Shown here piece after piece: positions 56,058 to 64,000 of a DNA stretch of 64,000 nt. The notes below the pieces were generated by a model that was given only the letters and a program-made list of their open reading frames with translations, was not told the DNA's origin and did not search any database. The stretch comes from JAYVJM01 sp043769275. Lineage in GTDB: Bacteria; Pseudomonadota; Gammaproteobacteria; Pseudomonadales; UBA7239. The position numbers and the translations under genes are program-made. Location: the NCBI GenBank assembly GCA_043769275.1, contig JAYVJM010000079.1:47731-111730 (forward strand). Reading direction: 5' to 3'. The stretch's first letter is position 1. Every line of letters starts with the position of its first letter.

Positions 56058-57370
56058 CTCCGCGTGAAATCGTCCATGAACTCGACAAACATATCGTCGG
56101 CCAACATGAGGCTAAACGGGCTGTGGCCATCGCCTTGCGCAACCGCTGGCGGCGTATGCAACTGCCTGAAACGCTCCGCGCAGAAATCACGCCAAAAAAT
56201 ATTTTAATGATCGGGCCGACGGGCGTAGGCAAAACCGAAATCGCACGGCGATTGGCCAAACTGGCTGACGCACCGTTTATCAAAGTTGAAGCGACCAAAT
56301 TTACCGAAGTCGGTTATGTGGGGCGCGACGTGGAGTCCATCGTGCGCGACCTCATGGAGGCGGCCATCAAACTTTATCGCACACGCGCAACGGAACAGGT
56401 GCAATTGCGTGCGCTGGATGCGGCGGAAGATCGCATCCTCGACGCGCTATTGCCTGCTGCCCGCTTTGGGGAGCTAGAGCAAAAAAAAACAGGCACGCGG
56501 CAGGTGTTTCGCAAAAAATTGCGCGAGGGCGAGTTGGACGACAAAGAGATAGAAATAGATGTAGCTGCCACGCCGGTGGGGGTGGAAATTATGGCACCGC
56601 CCGGCATGGAAGAAATGAGCAACCATTTGCAGAGCCTGTTTTCCAATATGAACAGCGAACGCAAACGCAAATGCAAAATGATGGTGAAAGCCGCGATGAG
56701 ACAATTGCAGGATGAAGAAGCCACTCGACTGGTCAATCATGAGGAAATTAAAGCGCAGGCCATCGCCGCCGTTGAGCAAAACGGCATTGTCTTTATCGAC
56801 GAAATAGACAAAGTGTGTCGGCGCGGTGAAACCAGCGGCGCGGATGTGTCCCGCGAGGGCGTGCAGCGTGATTTGCTGCCGTTGATTGAAGGCTGCACGG
56901 TGTCCACCAAATACGGCATGGTCAATACCGATCACATCCTGTTTATCGCCTCGGGTGCTTTTCATCTAGCGAAGCCGTCTGATTTGATTCCTGAACTGCA
57001 AGGGCGTTTGCCGATACGCGTCGAATTAAGCGCGCTTACCCCCGATGATTTCGAGCGTATTTTGCAAGAGCCTGACGCGTCTTTGACAGAGCAATATCAA
57101 GCGCTTATGAATACTGAGGGCTTGGCAATTACGTTCAGCAAAGATGGCGTTCGCCGCTTGGCAGAAACCGCTTGGCAAGTGAATGATCGCACCGAAAACA
57201 TCGGCGCACGCCGTTTACACACCGTGATGGAGCGGCTGCTGGAAGACCTCTCTTTTTCTGCCGGCAATATGGCTGCTGAGCAAAAAGAGGTGCTTATTGG
57301 TGCCGCGTATGTGGACGAGCGCCTTGCAGCACTGTCGCATGATGAAGATTTGAGCCGTTTTATTTTGTAG
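56045..57370 (+). CDS. hslU: ATP-dependent protease ATPase subunit HslU
   Basis: This 441-residue AAA+ unfoldase feeds HslV. Walker A is [35 protein letters not shown] is the GYVG pore loop; Walker B is [11 protein letters not shown]. The C-terminal sensor-2 region is [18 protein letters not shown]. The C-terminus ends DLSRFIL, matching the residues that insert into HslV. The intermediate domain lies at about 110-230. ATG 56045 lies within the end of hslV. Confidence 0.98.
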   Translation: MSAMTPREIVHELDKHIVGQHEAKRAVAIALRNRWRRMQLPETLRAEITPKNILMIGPTGVGKTEIARRLAKLADAPFIKVEATKFTEVGYVGRDVESIVRDLMEAAIKLYRTRATEQVQLRALDAAEDRILDALLPAARFGELEQKKTGTRQVFRKKLREGELDDKEIEIDVAATPVGVEIMAPPGMEEMSNHLQSLFSNMNSERKRKCKMMVKAAMRQLQDEEATRLVNHEEIKAQAIAAVEQNGIVFIDEIDKVCRRGETSGADVSREGVQRDLLPLIEGCTVSTKYGMVNTDHILFIASGAFHLAKPSDLIPELQGRLPIRVELSALTPDDFERILQEPDASLTEQYQALMNTEGLAITFSKDGVRRLAETAWQVNDRTENIGARRLHTVMERLLEDLSFSAGNMAAEQKEVLIGAAYVDERLAALSHDEDLSRFIL

Positions 57371-57495
57371 CTTTTTTAGGGTTATCGTTGCATCAATATA
57401 TGCTTATGCCTTTTTGTGCATTGACATCCTTTATTGTCAGTGGCCTTCTACCGCGCTTCCTGTTTATGACGCAGGGGTCACATGAGGCTAAATCA

Positions 57496-58827
57496 ATGAC
57501 GCGAGAGAATTGGGGTTCCCAGCTGGGCTTTATTTTGGCGGCGGCAGGGTCTGCCGTGGGCTTGGGGGCTATCTGGAAATTTCCCTACGAGGTTGGCAAA
57601 AACGGCGGCGGTGCTTACCTGCTAGTGTTCGTGTTTTTTGTATTCACTTTTGGTTTCGCGTTACTGCTGGCAGAAATGTTTATCGGCCGCGCGGCGCAAG
57701 CATCAGCCACTATGGCGTTTCGCAAACTTGCCGGTGCATGGTGGCCGTGGGTTGGCCGGATGTCGGTGTTGTGTCTGGCGTTAATTTTGGGATTTTACAA
57801 TGTGGTGGGCGGCTGGACGATTGCCTATGTCGCACACGCCTTTTTTGATAGCGGCCTCACCACAGAAAACAACCTGACGCTAACGGCTCGCTTCCATGCG
57901 CTGACATCACAGCCCGCTAGCGCGCTGGGTTATACCGCTGCATTTTCGATGATCACTGCGGTGGTGGTGGCAGCGGGCGTACAACAAGGTATAGAGCGTT
58001 TGTGTAAGGTACTGATGCCGCTGTTTTTTATCACGCTGCTGGTGTTGATTATTTGGGTGCTACAACTGCCTGGTGCATTAGAGGGTGCGCGGGTTTTTCT
58101 GTCCCCAGATTTCTCACGTTTGTCTGCAGAAGGCATTGTTTCCGCACTAGGGTTGGCTTTTTTCACGCTGTCGGTTGGCTGCGGCATGATGATTTCCTAC
58201 GGCTCTTATATTCATTCCGAGGCACCGTTGGTGCGCTCCGCTCTGTGGGTAGTGGCCTTGGCCAGCCTTGCTTGCTTGCTCAGCGGTTTACTGGTTATCC
58301 CTGCTATGTTTGCGTTTCAGGTTGACCCCAGCGCCGGCCCTAGTCTCGTGTTTATTACGATGCCCGCTCTATTCGCGCAAATGCCCGGCGGTCAGTGGAT
58401 AGAAATACTGTTCTTTCTTTTGGTTTTTTTTGCCGCGCTCACTTCGTCAGTGTCAATTCTGGAGCCAGTTGTGAGTTTTCTGCACGATGAGTTTGGTTTT
58501 TCAAGGCATCGCGGCACGCTCGTGGGCGGCTTGTTTATTTACATGCTCTGCATTCCCACATCGCTTTCATTTGGCGTATTGTCCGATTGGACTGTTGGCG
58601 GCATGGCTCCCTTTGCGCTAGCGGGGTACATCGTTAACGACATTTTGCTACCCGCAGGTGGTATGGGGGTAGCCTTGTTTGTGGGATGGGTGGTATGGCC
58701 GGCCATGCAGAAAAGCCTGATAAAAGAAGGCGCGGGACGTTGGGCGCCGCTACTGCGGCCGGTTATTGCTATCGCCGCACCAGCACTGATTGTCGTGCTG
58801 TGGCTGCATGCCGCGTTTTCGCCGTAG
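57496..58827 (+). CDS. Sodium-dependent transporter, NSS/SNF family
   Basis: 443 residues from ATG 57496, with GAGG eight bases upstream; 36 upstream codons in frame are not family-like. The N-terminus WGSQLGFILAAAGSAVGLGAIWKFPYEVGKNGGGAY is cut here to its key parts: AAAGSAVGLGAIWKFP and GKNGGGAYLL, the sodium and substrate site of LeuT-fold transporters. About eleven to twelve helices are expected. It probably imports an amino acid or related compound with sodium; substrate unknown. Monocistronic. Confidence 0.9.
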   Translation: MTRENWGSQLGFILAAAGSAVGLGAIWKFPYEVGKNGGGAYLLVFVFFVFTFGFALLLAEMFIGRAAQASATMAFRKLAGAWWPWVGRMSVLCLALILGFYNVVGGWTIAYVAHAFFDSGLTTENNLTLTARFHALTSQPASALGYTAAFSMITAVVVAAGVQQGIERLCKVLMPLFFITLLVLIIWVLQLPGALEGARVFLSPDFSRLSAEGIVSALGLAFFTLSVGCGMMISYGSYIHSEAPLVRSALWVVALASLACLLSGLLVIPAMFAFQVDPSAGPSLVFITMPALFAQMPGGQWIEILFFLLVFFAALTSSVSILEPVVSFLHDEFGFSRHRGTLVGGLFIYMLCIPTSLSFGVLSDWTVGGMAPFALAGYIVNDILLPAGGMGVALFVGWVVWPAMQKSLIKEGAGRWAPLLRPVIAIAAPALIVVLWLHAAFSP

Positions 58828-58958
58828 TGTTTTAGCGCACGCGCCACGCGGTTATCTCCCGTGCGTACATATACGGGTTGGCTGAACATTGTTTGGTAAG
58901 CCGCCGTCCAGTGCGCCATAATGGCAGCAGCTTGCAACTATTTAGACAGAGGTTATTT

Positions 58959-59843
58959 ATGAAACGTATCGGTCTTTTTTTACTCACTAACTTGGCCGTG
59001 ATGGTCGTGCTCGCTGTGGTGTTAAGCGTCGCGCAATCGTACCTAGGCATCTCCAGCCAAAGCAATGCAGGTATTTTATTGCTGGCTTTGGTATTTGGTA
59101 TGGGCGGCTCTTTCATCTCGCTGGCCATGTCGAAGTGGATGGCACTGCGCACCACAGGCGCACAAGTAATCGCGCAACCACGCACAGCACAGGAGGTATG
59201 GCTGATGGAAACCGTGCGCCGCCTCTCACAGCAAGCGGGTATCGGCATGCCAGAAGTTGCTATTTACGACGCCGATGATGTCAATGCTTTTGCTACCGGC
59301 ATGAACAAAAACAATGCGCTAGTGGCTGTTTCATCCGGCCTGCTCAACGCGATGAGCCGCGATGAAGCGGAAGCTGTCATCGGCCATGAAATCACCCACG
59401 TTGCCAACGGTGACATGGTGACACTAACGCTGATTCAAGGCGTGGTGAACACCTTCGTTATATTTGCCGCACGCATTGTTGCCAATGCATTGAACAGCTA
59501 TCTAGGCGGCAATGACCGTGAAGGCGGCCTCGGCATGATCGGCTATATGGCGACCGTCATTGTGTTGCAACTGCTGTTTGGCATATTGGCCAGCGTGATC
59601 GTGATGGCATTTTCACGTGCGCGTGAGTACCGTGCAGATGCCGGCGGCGCGCGCCTAGTAGGCCGAGACAAAATGATCGCCGCGCTACAACGCTTACAAA
59701 GCGCACATGAAGAAAGTGCCTTACCACAAACGCTCACTGCCTTTGGCATCAGCAGCGAAAAAAGCTCATGGGGCGAGTTGTTTATGAGCCACCCTCCGCT
59801 TGAAAAACGCATTCGTGCTTTAAAAGAGCATGTGACGGCTTGA
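58959..59843 (+). CDS. htpX: Membrane zinc metalloprotease HtpX
   Basis: 294 residues from ATG 58959, preceded by AGAGG. Two N-terminal transmembrane helices ([17 protein letters not shown] and [19 protein letters not shown]) lead to the M48 peptidase domain. Its zinc site is [14 protein letters not shown] and the third ligand is Glu in [35 protein letters not shown] is typical. It degrades misfolded membrane proteins with FtsH. Often under heat-shock or Cpx control; no clear site seen here. Confidence 0.97.
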   Translation: MKRIGLFLLTNLAVMVVLAVVLSVAQSYLGISSQSNAGILLLALVFGMGGSFISLAMSKWMALRTTGAQVIAQPRTAQEVWLMETVRRLSQQAGIGMPEVAIYDADDVNAFATGMNKNNALVAVSSGLLNAMSRDEAEAVIGHEITHVANGDMVTLTLIQGVVNTFVIFAARIVANALNSYLGGNDREGGLGMIGYMATVIVLQLLFGILASVIVMAFSRAREYRADAGGARLVGRDKMIAALQRLQSAHEESALPQTLTAFGISSEKSSWGELFMSHPPLEKRIRALKEHVTA

Positions 59844-59886
59844 TAAATTAATCATGTGCCGCAACAGCCCTTCTTCGGCGGCGAAT

Positions 59887-60234
59887 CTATTCTTCTGCGA
59901 TGTTTTGCGCTTCTTGCTCAACTAACGATTGGCCGGCGGCATCAAGTCCGGCCTTGTCCCGTTGAGCCCACAGCCATTCTCGCGGGTACTTTTGCAGCAG
60001 CTCATCTGCAATTTGTTGTGCCAGTATTTTTGGCTCGCCTTCGCGCTCGGATTTTTCGATGCGGAAACCCGCCGCGTAATCTGCCGCGCTAACCGCGCCT
60101 GTTTTGGTCGCCACTGAATCGACAGTCACCATATAAATTTTTGGCATTTCCACGCCAGCACGATTACCGCGCCCCTCTTTTACCTGTACAGAACAGGGAA
60201 TATCGCGCCAATACGTTATTTTTACTTCTGCCAC
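59887..60234 (-). CDS. Virulence-factor-domain protein (small, conserved)
   Basis: 115 residues from GTG 60234, chosen because the product then begins MAEVKITYWRDIPCSVQV, the start typical of this family, with AGG about eight bases upstream. The N-terminal YWRDIP and GRGNRAG elements resemble the small Virulence_fact domain (PF13769 as recalled). The rest is an acidic helical tail (LAQQIADELLQKYPREWLW). The name comes from a mutant screen and does not establish function. It is divergent from the acidic gene at 60331. Confidence 0.7.
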   Translation of the reverse strand: MAEVKITYWRDIPCSVQVKEGRGNRAGVEMPKIYMVTVDSVATKTGAVSAADYAAGFRIEKSEREGEPKILAQQIADELLQKYPREWLWAQRDKAGLDAAGQSLVEQEAQNIAEE

Positions 60235-60330
60235 AAGAGTGCCTATTGCTTGCAAAGATGGGGGGGCATTCTGCCATAATATGAGCCTCAAACTTGCGGA
60301 AAACACACTCCGCCCGCTGGGAGAAACGCC

Positions 60331-60579
60331 ATGTCCAAACGCAAAAAAAATGCACATGAAGACACTTTTGAGAACGCAGAGGGTTTTCAGGTTAAAGATA
60401 TCAATGATGTGGATGAGGAGCTGGCCGAAGAGGAAGTTCTGCCAGAAAGTGCCGACTCATCTTTATTGCTGGCAGACGACATGGAGGTAGAAGATGACGA
60501 CAGTGCCGATCAGGAAGAAGACGAGCACTTCAAAGCTGTAGCGGAAAACGAAGACTGGGAAGAAGGCTATGATTATTAA
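60331..60579 (+). CDS. Small highly acidic protein, unknown function
   Basis: 82 residues starting MSKRKKNAHEDTFENAEGF, with GGGAGA six bases before the ATG. After a basic N-terminal patch almost half the residues are Asp or Glu (for example MEVEDDDSADQEEDE), ending WEEGYDY. No membrane segment or Cys. Probably disordered and cytoplasmic. Such proteins can bind basic partners or metals. A real gene is likely given the ribosome-binding site and strong composition bias, but no family is recognised. Confidence 0.7.
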   Translation: MSKRKKNAHEDTFENAEGFQVKDINDVDEELAEEEVLPESADSSLLLADDMEVEDDDSADQEEDEHFKAVAENEDWEEGYDY

Positions 60580-60820
60580 CGCCGAAACACGCATAAACCG
60601 TGCCCAACCGCACATTTTTTTATGCGCTTTATTTGCCTTGTGAAAGTAAGCGACAGTCAATTTTGCGCATGGAGCGCTAATTGCGAAGCCATGTGAACGG
60701 CTCCCTATTTGTAAATAGACTAGAATGGTTTAATGTAGAGAGAATAGAGAACAAAATATTACTAGGGTTGATTTGCCATTGTTTGGTATATCTTTTCCCC
60801 TAATAATGAAGGAGCGCAAC
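60580..60820. other. AT-rich intergenic stretch of 241 bp
   Basis: No gene recognised. The right part (about 60710-60820) is AT-rich and probably holds the promoter of the gene at 60821. No hairpin terminator stands out. Confidence 0.4.
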
Positions 60821-61243
60821 ATGTTACAACGTTTGAATTTCCTCCCCATATTGAAAAAACTGACGGCACCGTTGCTGGCCATGAGCCTGCTGCTGTCTTC
60901 CGGCTTCTGTTTAGGCGAGTCAACGATGACCGACACTGGGGGCGAGCAACCAGGCTCCCTGCGGATGTACACTGACTTGTTGTTTTTGCGTCCCATTGGA
61001 CTGGCGTTAACAACGCTAGGGACTGCTGCCTACATTGTTAGCCTGCCCTTTACGCTGCCGTTAGGCTGCTCCAGTGATGCCGGCAAAACACTGGTCGTGG
61101 AACCAGTTAAATTCACATTTTACCGCTGCCTAGGCTGTGCAAAAACAGGCAACCCCAAGACACATGACGTACTAGCAACAAAAAGCAGCGAAGACAGTGC
61201 TAACGCAGGTGCCGCCGCAGAAAAAATTGCTGTAAAACAGTAA
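60821..61243 (+). CDS. Exported small protein of a conserved unknown family
   Basis: 140 residues from ATG 60821, with AAGGAG six bases upstream. A signal peptide (about 1-35, KLTAPLLAMSLLLSSGFCLGE) is followed by a hydrophobic segment (IGLALTTLGTAAYIVSLPFT) and then EPVKFTFYRCLGCAKTG. Short proteins with RPxGLxxTxxGxxxxxxxLPF and EPxxxTFxRPLG patterns occur in Pseudomonas-type bacteria, sometimes called multidrug transporters without evidence. The cysteine could place it as a lipoprotein, but no good lipobox is present. Function unknown. Confidence 0.75.
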   Translation: MLQRLNFLPILKKLTAPLLAMSLLLSSGFCLGESTMTDTGGEQPGSLRMYTDLLFLRPIGLALTTLGTAAYIVSLPFTLPLGCSSDAGKTLVVEPVKFTFYRCLGCAKTGNPKTHDVLATKSSEDSANAGAAAEKIAVKQ

Positions 61244-61286
61244 AACACCACCCCAGAAAAACTAGACCTCAGGCCAACTTTGTCTT

Positions 61287-61844
<558 letters not shown>

Positions 61845-61866
61845 TCAAAAATAAGCGTGGCGAATA

Positions 61867-62499
61867 TTATTTTCCGTTACGACACCACAAGCCGAAAGCA
61901 ACGCTGCCTGCGCGTTGTGCGCGGTGCTGGGTAAAACCTGGAAACATCGGCGCAACATCGCTGCACGGCTGCTCGACATACACCCAGGCATTTTCTGCCA
62001 GCCGCTGCTGTGCGAGCAGCTCGGCGACTAGCCCTGTTGCATCAATAGATTTGTCGGCAAAGGGCGGGTCAATAAATACGATGTTAAAAGTGCCGCTCAC
62101 ACGCTGTAGAGCCGTGCGTGCATCTGCACATGCAACAAGCGCATCTGTAGCCTCCAGAGATTGGGCTGTCGTTTGCAAATGGCGCGCCACAACAGGATTG
62201 CTTTCGACCAGCACACACGCCCTAGCACCACGTGACAGTGCCTCAAACCCTAAAACGCCGCTGCCGGCAAACAGGTCCAGACAATGTGCGCCAGGGAGCA
62301 CCGGCATCAGCCAGTTGAACAGCGTTTCACGGATACGGTCACCGGTAGGGCGCAAACCAACAACATCAGGAAAGGTAATTTTGCGGCCACGCCAGCGTCC
62401 AGCGATAATGCGCACACAATTAGCGGCGGAACGGCTTGCGGTTTGAGCAACAGGAGGGAATTTAGCCGGCGGTTTGCGCAAGAGAGCCTCTTCATCCAA
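61867..62499 (-). CDS. rsmD: 16S rRNA (guanine966-N2)-methyltransferase
   Basis: 210 residues if TTG 62499 is used. No ATG fits and no ribosome-binding site is clear; GTG 62415 would start exactly at RIIAGRWRGRK. The methyltransferase core has LRPTGDRIRETLFNWL, CLDLFAGSGVLGFEALSRGA and the catalytic FIDPPF motif. It methylates G966 of 16S rRNA in the 30S subunit. Divergent from ftsY. Confidence 0.94.
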   Translation of the reverse strand: MDEEALLRKPPAKFPPVAQTASRSAANCVRIIAGRWRGRKITFPDVVGLRPTGDRIRETLFNWLMPVLPGAHCLDLFAGSGVLGFEALSRGARACVLVESNPVVARHLQTTAQSLEATDALVACADARTALQRVSGTFNIVFIDPPFADKSIDATGLVAELLAQQRLAENAWVYVEQPCSDVAPMFPGFTQHRAQRAGSVAFGLWCRNGK

Positions 62500-62571
62500 T
62501 GGTCAAAGTGGTAGGATACCACCCCGCTTTACCCGCCACCCCAGCGATGTTTCGCGTCACTTCGAGTTCGT

Positions 62572-63840
62572 ATGGCTTTGTTTGATTTTATAAAAGATGC
62601 GCAAGGCAAACCCGCAGAGAGCGACAAAAACATCGCGCCGCCCGTCATTGATGCGCCGCCCGCCACGCCCCTCTCTCTTGAGAATCCTGCGGAAAAGCCG
62701 CCTCAGGTCGAAAAAAGCGGGCTGCTTGCTTTTCTAAAGCGCAAAAAGCCGCTTGCCGCCGCAGCGCCTGTGCCGTCCGAGATTCAAGCGCCTATCGCGC
62801 AAGAACCCTCTTTCGCCGCAGCGGAGCCCGCTACTGCCGGTTCACCGATGCCTCAGCCCATCGTCGCCACACCGGCAGCCAGCACGACAACAGACGAGCC
62901 AGACAAAACAAAAACGAGCCTTTTCAGCCGCATTAAATACGGTTTGTCACGCACCGGCAGTGCGATTGGCAGCGGCGTTGGCACATTGCTATTAGGTAAA
63001 AAGGCGATTGATGCCGAATTAATCGACGAGTTAGAGACGCGCATGTTGGTGGCGGATGTCGGCATTGATGCCACAGGTCACATTTTGAGTTCGCTCACGC
63101 AACGTATAGCGCGCAAAGAGCTCAGTGATGGCGATGCGCTTTATCAGGCGTTGCAGGATGATTTGTACACATTACTGCAAGCCAGCGAAGCGCCGCTAAA
63201 TATTCCAATCAACACGCCAAAGCCGTTTGTTATTTTGGTTATCGGGGTTAATGGTGCCGGCAAAACCACCACAATTGGGAAACTCGCGCAGCGATTGCAG
63301 CGCGAAGGCCGCAGCGTACTGTTGGCCGCAGGAGACACCTTTCGCGCCGCCGCCGTTGAACAGCTGCAAGTATGGGGCGAACGAAACGCAGTTACCGTCA
63401 TCGCCCAGCACACCGGAGCGGACAGCGCCTCGGTAATTTTTGATGCCGTGCAAGCTGCACAAGCGCGGGGCATTGATGTGGTTATTGCCGACACAGCCGG
63501 CCGCTTACACAACAAAAGCAACTTGATGGAAGAGTTGAAAAAAGTGAAGCGCGTGATGGCGAAACTTGATCTTCACGCCCCGCATGAAGTCTTGTTGGTG
63601 TTGGATGCGGGTACTGGCCAAAACGCCATTAACCAAGCACAACAGTTTCACACCGCCATCGGTGTGACAGGCATTGCGTTAACAAAACTCGATGGCACAG
63701 CAAAGGGCGGCGTTATTTTCGCCATCGCACAAACCCTGAAACTCCCCATCCGTTTTATTGGCATTGGTGAGCAGATAGACGATTTGCAGACGTTTAATGC
63801 GCGGGACTTTATTCGCGCGCTGTTCGATAAGCCGCTTTAA
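62572..63840 (+). CDS. ftsY: Signal recognition particle receptor FtsY
   Basis: 422 residues. The N-terminal about 115 residues are a Pro/Ala-rich, partly acidic membrane-targeting A region. The NG GTPase domain follows, with G1 GVNGAGKTTTIGKLAQRL, DTFRAAAVEQL, G3 IADTAGRLHNKSNLMEEL and G4 TKLDGTAKGG. It docks ribosome-SRP complexes at the inner membrane. ATG 62572 is followed directly by LFDFIKDAQGK, a usual start. Complete to the stop. Confidence 0.97.
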   Translation: MALFDFIKDAQGKPAESDKNIAPPVIDAPPATPLSLENPAEKPPQVEKSGLLAFLKRKKPLAAAAPVPSEIQAPIAQEPSFAAAEPATAGSPMPQPIVATPAASTTTDEPDKTKTSLFSRIKYGLSRTGSAIGSGVGTLLLGKKAIDAELIDELETRMLVADVGIDATGHILSSLTQRIARKELSDGDALYQALQDDLYTLLQASEAPLNIPINTPKPFVILVIGVNGAGKTTTIGKLAQRLQREGRSVLLAAGDTFRAAAVEQLQVWGERNAVTVIAQHTGADSASVIFDAVQAAQARGIDVVIADTAGRLHNKSNLMEELKKVKRVMAKLDLHAPHEVLLVLDAGTGQNAINQAQQFHTAIGVTGIALTKLDGTAKGGVIFAIAQTLKLPIRFIGIGEQIDDLQTFNARDFIRALFDKPL

Positions 63841-64000
63841 GCATCCCTTCGATCCCCAAAAAGCCGTTGAGCGATGAAAGCCCTGCGATACGACCGCTGT
63901 GTGACATGTGCTGTCAATTCTGGACACCAAACCTTCAGGCAACTGCCAACGTTATCGTCTGAATTATGAACACGCCTAATCCAGCTACAGCGTTTGGTGT
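63841..64000. other. Right-edge region with possible start of another gene
   Basis: No complete gene. TGTCAATTCTGGACACC at about 63911 has the look of an insertion-sequence end, and an ATG at 63966 opens a frame (MNTPNPATAFG) that runs off the window. Neither can be confirmed from what is visible. Confidence 0.2.

Overview
The window is a 64 kb chromosomal segment of a gammaproteobacterium. Most genes are core housekeeping genes in orders familiar from Pseudomonas-like and Cellvibrio-like bacteria: cmoA-cmoB, dnaE-accA-tilS, ilvE-waaF-waaC-waaG-waaP, hslV-hslU, coaD/rsmD/ftsY, gltB-gltD-hemE and rapZ-ptsO. The biotin operon carries a fused bioH-bioC gene. Such BioHC fusions are known from Saccharophagus and Teredinibacter, so a Cellvibrionales-type host is the best guess. 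This is inference; no rRNA is present to confirm it.

Layout. 1-5.8 kb (metal and surface): the start of an RND efflux adaptor, its TolC-like partner, a secreted PI-PLC with a ricin-type lectin tail, and a TonB-dependent copper receptor with a C10 tract at the signal-peptide junction. 5.9-16 kb: cmoAB, a zinc-ribbon membrane protein, a cytochrome P450, mutM, rpmBG, tRNA-Leu(CAA), homoserine kinase and polA. 15.9-20.5 kb: bioB-bioF-bioHC-bioD, with a sigma70 promoter overlapped by a BirA-like inverted repeat. 20.7-28.4 kb: a glutathione transferase, hemE and gltDB. 28.7-30.2 kb: a secreted Pro/Ala/Lys-rich protein. 30.4-39.1 kb: epmA, ptsO, rapZ, plsC and the LPS inner-core operon. 39.4-45.4 kb: dnaE, accA and tilS. 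45.5-49.5 kb: a small Sel1 protein, a lysP-type permease with a 60-residue membrane protein, and a secreted BIR-RING protein. 49.7-64 kb: a GIY-YIG protein, rhlE, acr3, an acyl-CoA dehydrogenase, a frameshifted secreted gene, hslVU, an NSS transporter, htpX, small unknowns, coaD, rsmD and ftsY.

The most striking gene lies at 47710-49488 on the minus strand. It encodes a protein with a signal peptide, a helical repeat region, three baculovirus-IAP-repeat (BIR) domains and a C-terminal RING finger. The RING closely resembles that of animal inhibitor-of-apoptosis proteins, including the residues after the last zinc ligand. A secreted bacterial protein of this architecture suggests acquisition from an animal and a role in host cell-death control. 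Other genes could belong to the same interaction repertoire: the PI-PLC-ricin protein, the Pro-rich protein with RVxF-like and SILK-like motifs near its mature N-terminus, the small Sel1 protein, the broken secreted gene near 55 kb and a virulence-factor-domain protein. These are scattered singly among core genes rather than clustered in an island.

A dispersed repeat built on CCTTCGACAGGCTCAGG / GAACGG, usually as imperfect inverted pairs, recurs about nine times between genes. A separate 24-nt element occurs as exact inverted copies on either side of lysP and its small neighbour.
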